From Peromyscus leucopus (Eukaryota > Chordata > Mammalia > Rodentia > Cricetidae), in the NCBI RefSeq assembly GCF_004664715.2, contig NC_051065.1, positions 151,802,826-151,866,825 on the forward strand: a stretch of DNA of 64,000 bases, read 5' to 3'. Both the position numbers and the translations under genes were made by a program. Each line of letters starts with the position of its first letter. Position 1 is the first letter of the stretch. Below the pieces are notes generated by a model. The model was not told the DNA's origin and did not search any database. It saw nothing but the letters and a program-made list of their open reading frames with translations. This document shows positions 47,336 through 57,369 of this stretch, piece by piece.

Positions 47336-47434
47336 GCCTGATCCAGGACAAGGGAGTTTGGAGGAGACAGGAAGGGTGTCCCTGTTCTCAGAGTCCACTT
47401 TTAACAAGCACGAAGAGCACATAACGATTTGTGA

Positions 47435-47443
47435 GCGCGCGCG

Positions 47444-47494
<51 letters not shown>
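47435..47494 (+). repeat. (GC)9(AC)21 alternating purine-pyrimidine tract
   Basis: Eighteen bases of pure GC alternation pass directly into 42 bases of AC alternation. Such sequence is the classical substrate for Z-DNA under negative supercoiling. Confidence 0.95.
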
Positions 47495-47496
<2 letters not shown>

Positions 47497-47539
47497 CAGC
47501 AACATCAGCATTTCCTGGGGCACACAGCAAAGTACTTCC

Positions 47540-47650
47540 CTATGCCCCGTGTGTTGGCACATGCCTGTAGTCCCACTGCTCTAGAGACTGAGACTGGAGG
47601 ATTACAAAAGGCTAAAAAGTTCCAGCCTGGGAAATATAGCAAGAGTCTGT

Positions 47651-47652
<2 letters not shown>
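47540..47652 (+). repeat. 7SL-type SINE (B1/B4-related), sense
   Basis: 'gttggcacatgcctgtagtc', 'gagactgagactggaggatt', 'gttccagcctgggaaatata' and 'agcaagagtctgtc' reproduce the left monomer of a 7SL-derived SINE. Where the A tail should begin, a T run starts instead. Confidence 0.65.

Positions 47653-47689
<37 letters not shown>
47653..47689 (+). repeat. Poly(T) run of 37
   Basis: An uninterrupted run of 37 T directly abuts the sense 7SL-type SINE. It could be the inverted A tail of an element to the right, but no body was recognised in 47690-47820. Confidence 0.9.
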
Positions 47690-47694
<5 letters not shown>

Positions 47695-47829
47695 TCAATT
47701 TAAGCTCCAGGCTCTGGCTTCCTGGTTTTGAATCCCTAGAAGGGAAGCCCAGTCTTCTCCCAGGAGACACATCTAAGCCAATGAGAACTGCCGTAATTTG
47801 GAACTTATGGGTCCTCCACAGGTCCTGGT

Positions 47830-48140
47830 ATCAGACACTCAGGGTTGCTCCATTGAGAGGTGGGACCTAATGGGATGTTAGGTTATTGGGTGTACCCTCG
47901 AAGGGGCTGTGAACCTTTGTCTCTTCTCTCTCTATTTTGTTTCCTGTCCACCAGATGAGAAGTTTTGCGCCACCTCCTACTTAACAGGATATGCTGTCTC
48001 ACTGTACAACCAAAAGATTTTGGACTCGACCTTTCAAAACTGGCCCAAATAAACCTTTAATTTTTAAAGTTGACATCTTCCATATTTGTTGTGGTGATAG
48101 GAAGCTCACTGAAGCAAGAGCCAGGGACTCACCATGTGGT
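47830..48140 (+). mobile_element. MaLR-type LTR, sense
   Basis: 'attgagaggtgggacctaat', 'gtgtaccctcgaaggggctg', 'ctggcccaaataaaccttta' and the end 'tgtggtgataggaagctcac' are landmarks of an MST/MLT LTR, including the AATAAA polyadenylation signal. Confidence 0.75.
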
Positions 48141-48144
48141 GACA

Positions 48145-48435
48145 GAAATACCTCCATAAATGCTTCTTGTTGCCCTTCCTGGATCTGGCAAGTTCTTTGT
48201 CATCCAGAAGGGTCCTCCAAGAACTGTCTCTAGGAACCCTATTGGCTTCATCTACTGACCCTGTTAGTATACTGGAATGGACCCAAAATGGGCCAGAACT
48301 TCCCTGTGGCTCTAAGGAGGCCTTGTGTCTTCTTTCATGAGCACACCAAACTGCTGGGAAAAATCCTCACTCCCACATTTTTGTGGGCAGTACTTTAACC
48401 CTAACATAGAAGTGCTGTGGAGTTTCCAATATTAG
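48145..48435. other. Unique sequence
   Basis: No gene or repeat recognised. Confidence 0.35.
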
Positions 48436-48439
48436 GAGT

Positions 48440-48620
48440 AATTAGTGTTAGAATTAATAGAGCCTTGGAGTTGTGGCTGGTGTCTCTCCTTAGACCCTGA
48501 GCAGGGGACTTCACCTTTCCAGTTGCAGTTCTTTCCTCTGGAAATGAAGAGGGCTGGAGTAGGTGTCTTGTAAGTGCCAGGTCTGCATCTCTGGCTGAAG
48601 AGCTCCTTACAGATCCTGAG
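48440..48620 (+). repeat. MIR SINE, sense
   Basis: 'gaccctgagcaggggacttc', 'cctctggaaatgaagagggc' and 'tggagtaggtgtcttgtaag' follow MIR/MIRc order. Confidence 0.6.
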
Positions 48621-48624
48621 GAGG

Positions 48625-49540
48625 GTACAGTCCCTGCGGTGTCCTACTCAGTGGGATGTTTGAAACTGGGCACATTTCCCTTCTGACATTACTTGTCTGG
48701 GAGAAACTGGGATGGCTGTGGAAGATACACTTGTGTACTCAATACAGTTAACTCAATGCAGAACCTGCTGTCTACTGCACAGATCCGTGGTCACGCTTTT
48801 TCATTGTTTAGTGCAGAAATACGGATTCTGTACTTTGGCCTTGAGACAATTACCTATGTGCTTTAAATGTTTGTCCTTTTGATCAGGGAGTACAATGTAG
48901 AGGGACAATAGGAATCCCGAGGTTATCCCGGCCTTGCTTGAATTTTTTCCCAGTGTAATACAGACTGGGGCCGCATTGAAGAGGAATCAAAGCTCCAATG
49001 GCAATTATTAACTTTGCTTCTGAGTCATTGGGGATCAGGCACATTCTGATATTTGGGGGGAAAATCAAATTGTAGCATAAGAAAAATTCCCAGGTGTCTT
49101 CCTACCTTGCCTTGGGTCAGGTGTGTTACCTTCTTGGATCACATTACTATCTAGATGAAAACACCAGCCTTTTCAGGCTCCTTCAAGCTTAGGTGCCTCC
49201 CCACTCATGAGAGACACACCCCCAAGTGCATCCAACAAATGGTGCATGCTGTAGTGTAGAGTGGAGAAAGAAGTCAGGAGCCGGAAGTTCAGGAGCCACA
49301 GTGCTACCCTCCCAGTCTGAGCCGCCTCCCTTTGAGCAGCTTTTCCTTGAGAGACAGTGACGTGGCTCCTCAGGCTTTTGTTTGTGCGGTGAACTAATTC
49401 CTTGCAGACCCTTTGGGTTCCAGGGAGGATTCCTTAGCTGGTGAGAACCAAGATAAAAGGTGAAGAGCTGCAATTCCTCCGCGCAGTAGGCACTGGCTAC
49501 AACATGGCAGGGGAGAGGCACGGTGTGATATACAGCTCTG
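48625..49540. other. Unique sequence, no gene recognised
   Basis: A 110-codon minus-strand frame (49189-49521) shows no domain. No repeat was recognised. Confidence 0.4.
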
Positions 49541-49544
49541 CCTC

Positions 49545-49645
49545 GGATTAACCGTGGTCTTGATCAGACAGGGCAGTCAGTCCTCTTGAGTCTCAGTGTG
49601 TTCATTTGTAAATTAGAATAAAAGCCTCAACCACTCAGGCTGTTA
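49545..49645 (+). repeat. MIR SINE fragment, sense
   Basis: 'cttgagtctcagtgtgttca' and 'tttgtaaattagaataaaag' are the MIR core region in sense. Confidence 0.6.
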
Positions 49646-49647
49646 AT

Positions 49648-50005
49648 GGTTTGAATATGAAATGAACTTCGTTGGCACATGTGTGGAATCCTTGGTCCCC
49701 AGATGGTGGTGCTATTTGGGGAGGTTCTGGAAACTTTAGGGGGTGGAGCCTATCTGGAGAAAGTAGGCCACTGGAGGCAGGCCTTTCGAAGGTTTTATCT
49801 GGTCACACACACACCCCTCCCTCTTCTTTGCTTCCTGTCCACCAGGAGATAAGTAACTTTCTTTGTCCCCGATTTCTGCTGCCATGATTTTCTGGCAAGG
49901 TGCTCAGGGCAAAGCACCCATGGACTGAATTCTCCAAAACCATGAGCTCAAGGAAATCCTTCTTCTTTGAAGTTTCAGGCATTTTGGTCATAGCAATAAT
50001 GAATA
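49648..50005 (+). mobile_element. MaLR-type LTR, sense
   Basis: 'aatggtttgaatatgaaatg', 'tccttggtccccagatggtg', 'aaccatgagctcaaggaaat' and 'ggcattttggtcatagcaat' mark an MT/MST-like LTR from its 5' end to near its 3' end. A short (AC)n tract interrupts it at about 49805. Confidence 0.75.
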
Positions 50006-50044
50006 CACAGACTGCTCAAAGCAGATGTCCTATTTGTAAGGTAC

Positions 50045-50165
50045 TTGCTTAGTGTGTACCACACAGTAGGTGTTTCAGAGCAGTGGCTGCATGCCTCTTC
50101 TGTGCTGAGCTCTGGGGATATACATGTAAACATGTAACAGCCCCCACTCTCCAGGACCTTGGCAT
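50045..50165 (-). mobile_element. L2 LINE fragment, antisense
   Basis: 'cacacagtaggtgtttcaga', 'cttctgtgctgagctctggg' and 'gcccccactctccaggacct' correspond to the inverted L2 3' region. Confidence 0.55.
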
Positions 50166-50169
50166 GAGC

Positions 50170-50440
50170 TGGGAGGACCTTAGGACCCTGGGACGGGGCC
50201 GAGCATAAAGCATGTACTGCCTGCTGCTGTGGTGGGAGCAGGCCAGGTGCCGCTGACTGAAGGAGCTCCCTGAGTGGGGCTGCTCCTGGCATGCAACCCC
50301 CTTTTACTCCTCTCGGTCCTGTTTTATTGTTTGTTCTATTGGCCCTGCTGAAGTCTTCATCTGTGGAGCCGAGCAAGCCGTCCTCAATATTTCACTGGGT
50401 TTATCTGAAGACCATGCAGCTTAGGGCTGGCCTGCTCTTC
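50170..50440. other. Unique sequence
   Basis: No gene or repeat recognised. The 133-codon minus-strand frame at 49975-50376 crosses the L2 fragment and is not a gene. Confidence 0.4.
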
Positions 50441-50442
50441 CA

Positions 50443-50444
<2 letters not shown>

Positions 50445-50498
<54 letters not shown>
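50445..50498 (+). repeat. (GT)27 microsatellite
   Basis: Twenty-seven uninterrupted GT units. It opens a valine/cysteine frame on one strand and a threonine/histidine frame on the other. Confidence 0.95.
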
Positions 50499-50499
<1 letters not shown>

Positions 50500-50504
50500 C
50501 TCCA

Positions 50505-51205
50505 CATGGGCTTTATGCAGAATATATAGTTGGGGCTCAGTGTTGTTGGAGAGAAAGCAGACCTTCCTAGGTTAAATTTCCTTTTTCTAGGCAAGTGTAG
50601 ATCAGACCACTGGTCTTTGGCTTTGGGTGCAATGAGGCAGAATGTGGGAGCAAGTGAAGAATAGCTGAGGTGTACCTGGACCTGGCCCAGACTCTGCTGG
50701 GGGCCGCAGCTCTGACAGTCATAGGAATGCATGCCTCTCCTTAGCTGTGGACAGCGTGCGAAGAGATGGTCTCACTCTAAGGAAACCTTTAGCCAGAAGA
50801 CTCCTTATTACAATCCCATGTGTGACTGCACCAGGCTGCCAGTCAGATCTTGTGGCAGTGTCCCAGGGTGATCAGGTGCCTGGAGCAAGGATGTACATCT
50901 CCTCTTGTCAGGAGTGACGCTTGAGGTCTCACATGTTGTCTTCTCAGCTTTCCAGAGGGACAGTGTCGACTCAGGAGCCAGGCTGGTTCCTCAGGCCCAG
51001 AAGCCATGCCCTCTCCTTTGCTGTGAGGCTATAGACAAGTGCCTCCATGCGCTTCCTGACAGGAGACCGCTGTTCTCCAGAAACCCACCTGTAGAGTCCG
51101 GGGATGTGTTGGGGAAACTTTGGAAGTCAGGAGAATAGTTCCCTTTCTGTATCATTTCTACTTTCCTATTTTAATAGGTTTCCATATTCTGGATTTTATA
51201 CAATA
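50505..51205. other. Unique sequence, no gene recognised
   Basis: A 77-codon plus-strand frame (50905-51138) has no recognisable domain. Confidence 0.4.
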
Positions 51206-51215
51206 CTTTTTATAT

Positions 51216-51417
51216 TCACGGTTCTCAACCTGTGGGTTGCAACCCCTTGGGGGCCACATATCAGATAAACTGCATATCAGATATTTACATTATGGTTCAT
51301 AACAGTAGCAAAATTACAATTATGAAGTAGCAATGAAATAATTTTATGATTGAGGGTGACCACAACTTGAGGAACTGTATTAAAGGGTCACAGAATTAGG
51401 AGGGTTGAGAACCACTG
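51216..51417 (-). mobile_element. URR1 nonautonomous hAT-Charlie element with perfect target duplication
   Basis: It is a second copy of the element at 42435-42659, sharing 'ttacattatggttcataaca', 'aattatgaagtagcaatgaa' and the terminal 'gttgagaaccactg'. The flanks TTTTATAT at 51208-51215 and 51418-51425 are identical, giving the 8-bp duplication that hAT transposases make. There is no coding capacity. Confidence 0.92.
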
Positions 51418-51429
51418 TTTTATATAAAT

Positions 51430-52175
51430 GTATGTAGTTTTATGCCTCACCTAACACCACAGTCCCTTCTGAGGAACTTGCTAACCCACACTAACAAAAC
51501 CAGCTTCAATTATCAGAGGCTGTGATTGCCTATCAGTTGGCAAACACCAGTTTTCTGGTGAGTTCTGCTCCAGCTCCCCTGGGAGGGGAGCTTGAATGCT
51601 GTTTGCCAAACGCCTAGCATTGAGATTCTGTTTACCCTGCCCCAAGTACAGAACTTTCCAGAATTCTTTCTTTCTTTTGGTAGTGGTTTGTGTAGAAGCA
51701 AAGACAGGATGTGGAGGAAGAATGCCTGGAAGATATTTTACAGCCTCAAGGGACTAACTTCTAGAGATTCTTGGTGACAGTGGTCTTGTGTGCTATGGTT
51801 CTGTGGGAGCTAGGGATGTGTGGCTGGAGGAAACACAGTTATGTGACGTTTGGAAGAGAGAAGGCTAAGGGTACTCACATAGTAATCCAGTCCCCTGAGC
51901 AATAGCGAAGGTGTGTTTCAGGCCGGAAGCTGTGGAATCAACATCTTGGATAATCTATTATGTCTGGTTGTACCCAGAGCCTGAATTGCTGCTCAAAAGA
52001 AAAAGTGTGAGGATGTCTGCAAGCCTCCTCCATGGTAATCCATCCCAGCCCTAGGGCCTCCTGCCTCTGTAGCCCTCAATTCTAAATGAGAGGCCATAGT
52101 GAAAGCTCTCTTTGATTTCTTTTTCTCTTACCTGGTGTGTGTATGTGTGTGTGCTCACACATGTGCATGCATGAG
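51430..52175. other. Unique sequence, no gene recognised
   Basis: Only 60-62 codon frames overlapping on opposite strands (51513-51777). Confidence 0.4.
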
Positions 52176-52179
52176 TGTG

Positions 52180-52345
52180 TGGTTCTCCTGTCTGTTTCCC
52201 ATCTTGCAGTATGAGCTCTGGGATTACAGGTATGTGCTACTGTGTCTGGTGGCTTCTGAGGCTCCAACCTCATGTCCTCACACTTGCACAGTACAGCACA
52301 TTACTCTGTACCCCGAGCCACTTCCACAACCCCTATAGCCCCCCC
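52180..52345 (-). mobile_element. B4-type SINE, antisense
   Basis: 'gctctgggattacaggtatg' (inverted 7SL-type head) is followed by 'ctcatgtcctcacacttgca', then a tRNA-like inverted end ('ctgtaccccgagccacttcc'), the B4 order on the minus strand. It ends in a C9 run (52339-52347). Confidence 0.6.
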
Positions 52346-52349
52346 CCAA

Positions 52350-53510
52350 TAATTGGTATGCTAGTAAGGTCTGTGGGAAAGACATTATGATGTTAGTGTA
52401 AAAGGGGAAGCACAGTTTTCCAGGCATTTCTGAGAGGTACCATGTAACTCAGGACTGAGCAGTGGTGATAAGGAGCTTGCTGTCCTGTCACAAAGGTCCA
52501 GTTCCAGCAGAAGAGGGTGGGAGTGAGGTCTTACATGACTGAAATCTGTGCGGTTGTGTAACCCTCGGGCCTGAGTGTGGCAGCTTGATGAAGAGACTTC
52601 ATGTGAGAGGAACATTTAGGTTGGCTGTGTACATAAGATAAAATTGTGATGTATTAATATAGTTGATGAAATACGTGCAGAAATAGTCCTGTCTTTGGCT
52701 AGAGCCCCATTTGCCTGGAAGGAGAGGACCCACTAAACACTGGAGTCCTGGTGTTTTCTCAGAACTTCTGACCGTAGCCTTGTGAATTACTGAATCTGTC
52801 TGTGTAGGGACAGAGAAGGCCGAGAGTCCATAGGTTCTAGTCCTAACTATTTAGAATACATTCCTTAAAAGATGGTGATGAGTGTGTGTATGCTCTAGAA
52901 AGAAGTTAGTTTATTTAGCAACACATCATGTTCTAGTTTATCTTTGGCAGGGGTGACTGGTACTTACATCAAAAGAACGCCAAAGACCGAGCTGACTTTA
53001 GGAAGGTATTCGAGCAAGAACACTTCCCAGTATTTCTTGGGAGAAATGGGTGTGTAGTTGATTAGCTGGTTGGTAATCTGCAGACAGAGTAACAGTTCAC
53101 AGTCATGGGATTCAGGCTTACTTAGGTCTATCACTAGACTTCACACAACTACAAAGATGGAAGTTACTCAGATTTGTTGAGGACATAAACTCTGGAGAAG
53201 TGATCAATGCCACAAATAGAAAAAAAAATGTTTGCTGCCTTCCCACTTAACATGACAGGAGACCAAACATGCTTGATATGCTTGCTAAGAACTTCCAAAT
53301 AAAGTACTATAAATACGCCAACAAGCTTGAAACCAGAAACCACACTGCAAATCAGCATCAGAAAGGGATGCCTCAAAGAGAAGGCAGATGTGTGCAGTGA
53401 GAGGCACATTCTTGGACTGCGCTTCTCATGGCTGCCATTGATAGCTCCCTAAAACTGGACAGAGAAGATAAAATTCACATAGGGAAATGCCATAAAGACA
53501 CATGAAGATG
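52350..53510. other. Unassigned sequence, no gene recognised
   Basis: Frames up to 81 codons (53164-53409 minus). The stretch 52880-53500 is moderately A-rich and could be old LINE-derived sequence, but I could not match it. Confidence 0.35.
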
Positions 53511-53514
53511 TACA

Positions 53515-54035
53515 AGGTGTATTAATCAGAGTTCTCTAAAGAAACAAAAATCATGCATGTGTGTGTGCTTGTGATTTATTAGAGTGGCTTACAGGCCGTT
53601 ATCTGAGTAGTCCAACAATGGCTGTCTCCTGATGCAAAGGCCAAGGATTTGCTAGTTGTTTAGTCCATGAGACTAGATGTCTCAGCAGTCTCAATCTGGT
53701 GCTGGAGTCGCAGAGATCTCTTAGAAAGCTGCCAGTTTTCAGTGTATATTGGAATCCTGAAGAAGTAAGTTATAGCAAAAGCAAAGGCGCTATCATGGGA
53801 ACAGGGTAGATGAAATTGCAGGAGAGCGAGGGCAAACAGGTTAAAAGCAAAAGCTGCCTTCTTCCCATGTCCCTTCATTTAGGCTGCCACCAGACTGTGT
53901 AGCCAAAATATAGGGTAGGTCTTCCACTTCAAATAATCTAAACGACAAATACCTCACAAGTGTACCCAGCTTCTTGGGTTTTAGTTAATTCCAGGTGTAG
54001 TCTTCCCCATGAGCCAGTGAATCAGTTAGTCATTA
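53515..54035 (-). mobile_element. Rodent LTR-like repeat, antisense
   Basis: 'gtattaatcagagttctcta', 'tttattagagtggcttacag', 'gtccaacaatggctgtctcc', 'gtccatgagactagatgtct' and 'tacccagcttcttgggtttt' are landmarks of a widespread rodent repeat that I believe is LTR-derived. It sits directly upstream of the first L1 3' UTR copy. Confidence 0.6.
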
Positions 54036-54089
54036 ATGATCCAGGTGTCTGAAATGAATCTAAACCAAGGTCCCTAAGACAGTACAAAA

Positions 54090-55045
54090 TGAACAAATTG
54101 GTCCTAGAAACTATACAAACAATGTGAGACATTGCCTCTACTCTTGGCTGCCCACCAGGAGCTAGATGGTAAGAATCTGTTGCTGAAGACACTACAGTTT
54201 TGGTTGCAGGACAAAGAGAAATCAAGCTGAAATGGAGTTAGAAGTTTCCTCTTGGCTATCTAGATTTCATAGTGCCAGAAATTGTTATGCATACCACTAG
54301 AGGAAACAAGTCACCCACAGTCTTACCCAGGAGTGGATTCTGTATGCCGTAATACCTGCCAGGCAAGATGTGCCCACTGGTATAATAGTGGCATGGCAGT
54401 TGTGGTGGGAACCAACAGCTTTCTGATTGGATTTGAGGTCTGTTCCAAAGGAGGGATTCACGTTTTGTATTGTAAACCTAGCCAAAAGCCCGTGACTAGG
54501 GAGGTCATAAGCCCACAGCGGGGACCCAACTGCTGTTATTTTACTAAATGGACACACTGGCAAAGTGCATTCTAAATATTTGTGTTTATATCCCCCAGTT
54601 TTGGTTAAAGAGTGGGCAACAGAATGCTGGGAAATCCTATCTTCTGGACGTCACAGCCACTGAGCTCTTCAACTCATGGCAGCTGTGGTTCCCTGTACAA
54701 AACGGAGCCTGTAAACACTCCAGCATGGATGGGGAAGCCCTGATAAGTCCCTACTGCTCCTCAGAGAGCTTTTGGCAGCTGGTGGCTGCTGGGGCAAGGA
54801 GAATCATTTTCCCCAGTGGTGTAGCCACTGATAACTTGCCCACGATCCAATAAATAACCCACTGCCATGCTCAAGCAAGCAGCCCAAATTAAACAGTGTA
54901 TCATAGGAAAAGACATGAAGGTGACAGAGGGGAAGTTATTGGGGGAAAATAATAGGTCCAGAGTGAGTAGGGGGGATAAGAGAGAGGAATGAGGGGGTAT
55001 ATACACCCAAAATACTTGTATGAAATTGTCAAAGCATAAGTAAAA
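54090..55045 (+). mobile_element. Rodent L1 (Lx-like) 3' UTR, copy A
   Basis: It shares ordered blocks with the copy at 57370-58465: 'gttgctgaagacac', 'ttttggttgcaggacaaaga', 'tgccaggcaagatgtgccca' and 'tgattggatttgaggtc'. It ends with the typical L1 tail 'cttgtatgaaattgtcaaag'. No ORF survives. Where copy B has a minisatellite, this copy has about one diverged unit ('atgctgggaaatcctatctt'). Confidence 0.65.
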
Positions 55046-55144
55046 AATGTATTTAAGAATTGGGTCAGCTTGAAGCCAATAATAAACAGAGTTAGGCCAT
55101 AACAAGCAAGAGAAGAGACATCTGCAAATGAACCTTGCCTCTGC

Positions 55145-55260
55145 TGCTGCTGAATTTAGAATTGAGCAAAATTTACTTAACCTTTGTGAACCTCATCAAG
55201 AAAGTATGGCTTCTGTAAGCATGACACAGAAAATGAAAAGCACACAATAAATTACAACTT
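55145..55260 (+). repeat. MIR SINE fragment, sense
   Basis: 'ttgagcaaaatttacttaac' and 'ctttgtgaacctcatcaaga' are the MIR core in sense. Confidence 0.65.
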
Positions 55261-55317
55261 GTATCGACTCTATTAATACTATTAATAAAATAACTACGCT
55301 TTAGTTACCGAATATGA

Positions 55318-55402
55318 ATTAGAGAGCTGGTGTATAACTTGGTGGGATGAGTGCTTCCCTGGCATGTATGAGACCCTGGATTCTGGGTTCACTCCTTCCC
55401 AA
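55318..55402 (+). repeat. ID-type SINE, diverged
   Basis: 'agagagctggtgtataactt', 'gtgcttccctggcatgtatg' and 'gagaccctggattctgggtt' reproduce the ID element (tRNA-Ala/BC1-derived) in order. Confidence 0.65.
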
Positions 55403-55404
55403 TC

Positions 55405-56135
55405 AGAATTTATTCTAAAAAGTCTCTTGAGAAATAATTAAAATATATGATAGAAACTACCTATACACAGTTAACAATGGCAAGGAAGTACAAAATGCTG
55501 GGGAAATCAGGTATTTACATGGATTTTAGCTTGTCTCAGTGCAGGAAGCCGTAAGTTTTGAACTTTGTAAAGTTGGACGTTTCGGCTGTGTATATATATT
55601 TAACAAATGTAAAGGTTCAAAATCAGGTTCCAACTTCCAAAAAACAATAAAAGCCCCAAATAGAACAAAGTATATTCTATGAAACCAAAATGCAAAATAA
55701 ATGCACAAAAATGTCAGTAAGCATAGAAAAAAATGGGAAAGTAAGGTCCCAGCACATCAATTATGATATAAGTAGGTTCAAAGAATGCGAGAAATGGTCG
55801 TCCTCAGAGAAGAGCATGACAATTGGTTATCCAATACCAAATGGCACCCCTGAAAACACACATACAAATACTCTTCTATAGACCAAGTAGGTTATATTTA
55901 GAAATAGATATGCACGTATGCATACACATAGGCATGTAAAAACAATGAAAGAAGAGGAGGCTATGCATTTGAAAACAAGCAAGGAGGAATATGTGGGAGG
56001 TTTTGGTGGGGGGAAGGGAAGGGAAAATGATGTAATATTATAATATCCAAAAAAAGCCCTAAGAATTGAAGAATTGGGCTAAAAATAAAATCCGTCCATA
56101 TTCTATACAAGAGATGCACTGAAAATAAAGTGATT
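55405..56135 (+). mobile_element. A-rich, probably L1-derived sequence
   Basis: Strongly A-rich on the plus strand, as in L1 ORF2. 'acctatacacagttaacaat' followed by 'ggcaaggaagtacaaaatg' resembles ORF2 debris, but no long match could be followed. Confidence 0.35.
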
Positions 56136-56139
56136 TGGG

Positions 56140-56275
56140 GGCTGGGGAGGTGGCTCAGTGGTTGAGCACACCTACTGCTCTTGTGCCTCTGTGGCTGCCT
56201 GCACTCATGTGTACTCACATAGAGACACACACACACAAGCACACACTTGAAAATAAAAACAGCCTTTAGAAAAAT
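56140..56275 (+). mobile_element. B2-type SINE, sense, internally deleted
   Basis: A clear B2 head ('ggggctggggaggtggctca', 'gttgagcacacctactgctc') is followed by the typical 3' part ('catgtgtactcacatagaga' and an A-rich tail). The middle is missing. Confidence 0.8.
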
Positions 56276-56520
56276 GAAGTGATATAGAAAGCCCTAACAT
56301 TGAATTCATTATTTAGGAACTAGTTTAAGAATAGATTTGATAAATGTACCAAGGAGCTGGTGCTATGAAATAAATTATATTACTTTGGGAGCTTCAGAAA
56401 TAATAAAGAACAAGGAAATTAATAAGGAAACGTAGCAACACACACTGAAGAGATTTTTAAGATCAAGAGTGTTATTGCTAGTAATTTTACATGCTAGTAA
56501 GAATCAAAATCTCAACTTAA
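56276..56520 (+). mobile_element. L1 ORF2 remnant, sense
   Basis: 'gataaatgtaccaaggagct', 'gcttcagaaataataaagaa' and 'gagatttttaagatcaagag' follow L1 ORF2 upstream of the reverse transcriptase core. Stops and indels are frequent. Confidence 0.6.
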
Positions 56521-56524
56521 GGTA

Positions 56525-56700
56525 AACAGGTAGAGGTGTCTGCTCTCAAGCATGAATTAGACCCCAAGGACCCACGTGGTGGAAAGGGGACCTGACTTCC
56601 GACTTCCACCTGTGCATCCCAGCATGCATCAATGCACAGACATGCATGCACACCTGCCACACATGCACACGAAAAAAATATCTAAATAAATGGGCAATAA
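56525..56700 (+). mobile_element. B2/B3-type SINE, sense
   Basis: 'aggtgtctgctctcaagcat', 'gaccccaaggacccacgtgg' and 'tgacttccgacttccacctg' are followed by a CA-rich 3' part and 'atctaaataaat'. The tRNA-like head is diverged. Confidence 0.65.
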
Positions 56701-56725
56701 TTAAGAAAACACTAGAACTGCAAAA

Positions 56726-56832
56726 ATATAATAAGTAAGCTCACCCTTTATATACACATATATATAAATATTAAGTAAGCACACATATGTATATACATAT
56801 ATATATACATATATATGTAATATTAAGTAAGG
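56726..56832. repeat. AT-rich tandem triplication with TA/CATA core
   Basis: The motif 'ataagtaagc' / 'ttaagtaagc' / 'ttaagtaagg' recurs near 56731, 56771 and 56823, with TATACATA-type sequence between. This looks like an old tandem triplication of a unit of about 40-52 bases. Confidence 0.6.
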
Positions 56833-56879
56833 TAAAAAGGACAGACACTTCGTATTTTATCTCAGATGAGGGTCCTAGC

Positions 56880-57365
56880 TTTAAATCTTTAGTTTACTGA
56901 GGGCCATTTAATAGACAGAAGCTGGGAACAAGAAGCAGGCCATTGGCAGGAAGGATGCGTCAGGGACTGGAGATGGTAGAGTATATGCGAAGAGGATGTA
57001 GAGATGAGTGGCGCTGGTGGACAAGGGTTCCAGCAGCTGAGAGAGCGGATGGGGAGTAAGGGAAGGTATTAACAGAGTGAACTGTGCAATAAGAACCTTC
57101 TTGAAAACCTGTGATCTTGTGATCCCGATATAAAAATAGAGTAAGAGGAGGTATTAGAACATGTGGCAGAAGGGGAGAAGACTGGGAGTAAAGTTCAAGT
57201 GGGGTGCATACAGGGAGTAGGGAAAAGGAAAGGTGGGGTGAGTTAACTAAAACTAAGAATGTATAGGAAACCTGAGGACACCCCACTAAGTGGAAAACTA
57301 CTTTTTCTTTGAAAGATTTTTTTTAAACAAAAGTCCCTCACACTAGTGAATAATGCTTACCCCAG
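56880..57365 (+). mobile_element. Probable upstream part of L1 (Lx-like) 3' UTR copy B
   Basis: Purine-rich sequence ('ggcagaaggggagaagactg', 'gtgagttaactaaaactaag') leads without a recognised boundary into copy B. A 108-codon minus-strand frame (56960-57286) reflects the purine bias and is not a gene. Confidence 0.4.
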
Positions 57366-57369
57366 AAGA

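Noticed and set aside
52850..53510. Possible processed pseudogene or LINE segment
   Set aside because: Trial translations of both strands gave nothing recognisable, and there is no poly(A) tail or target duplication, so no call was made.
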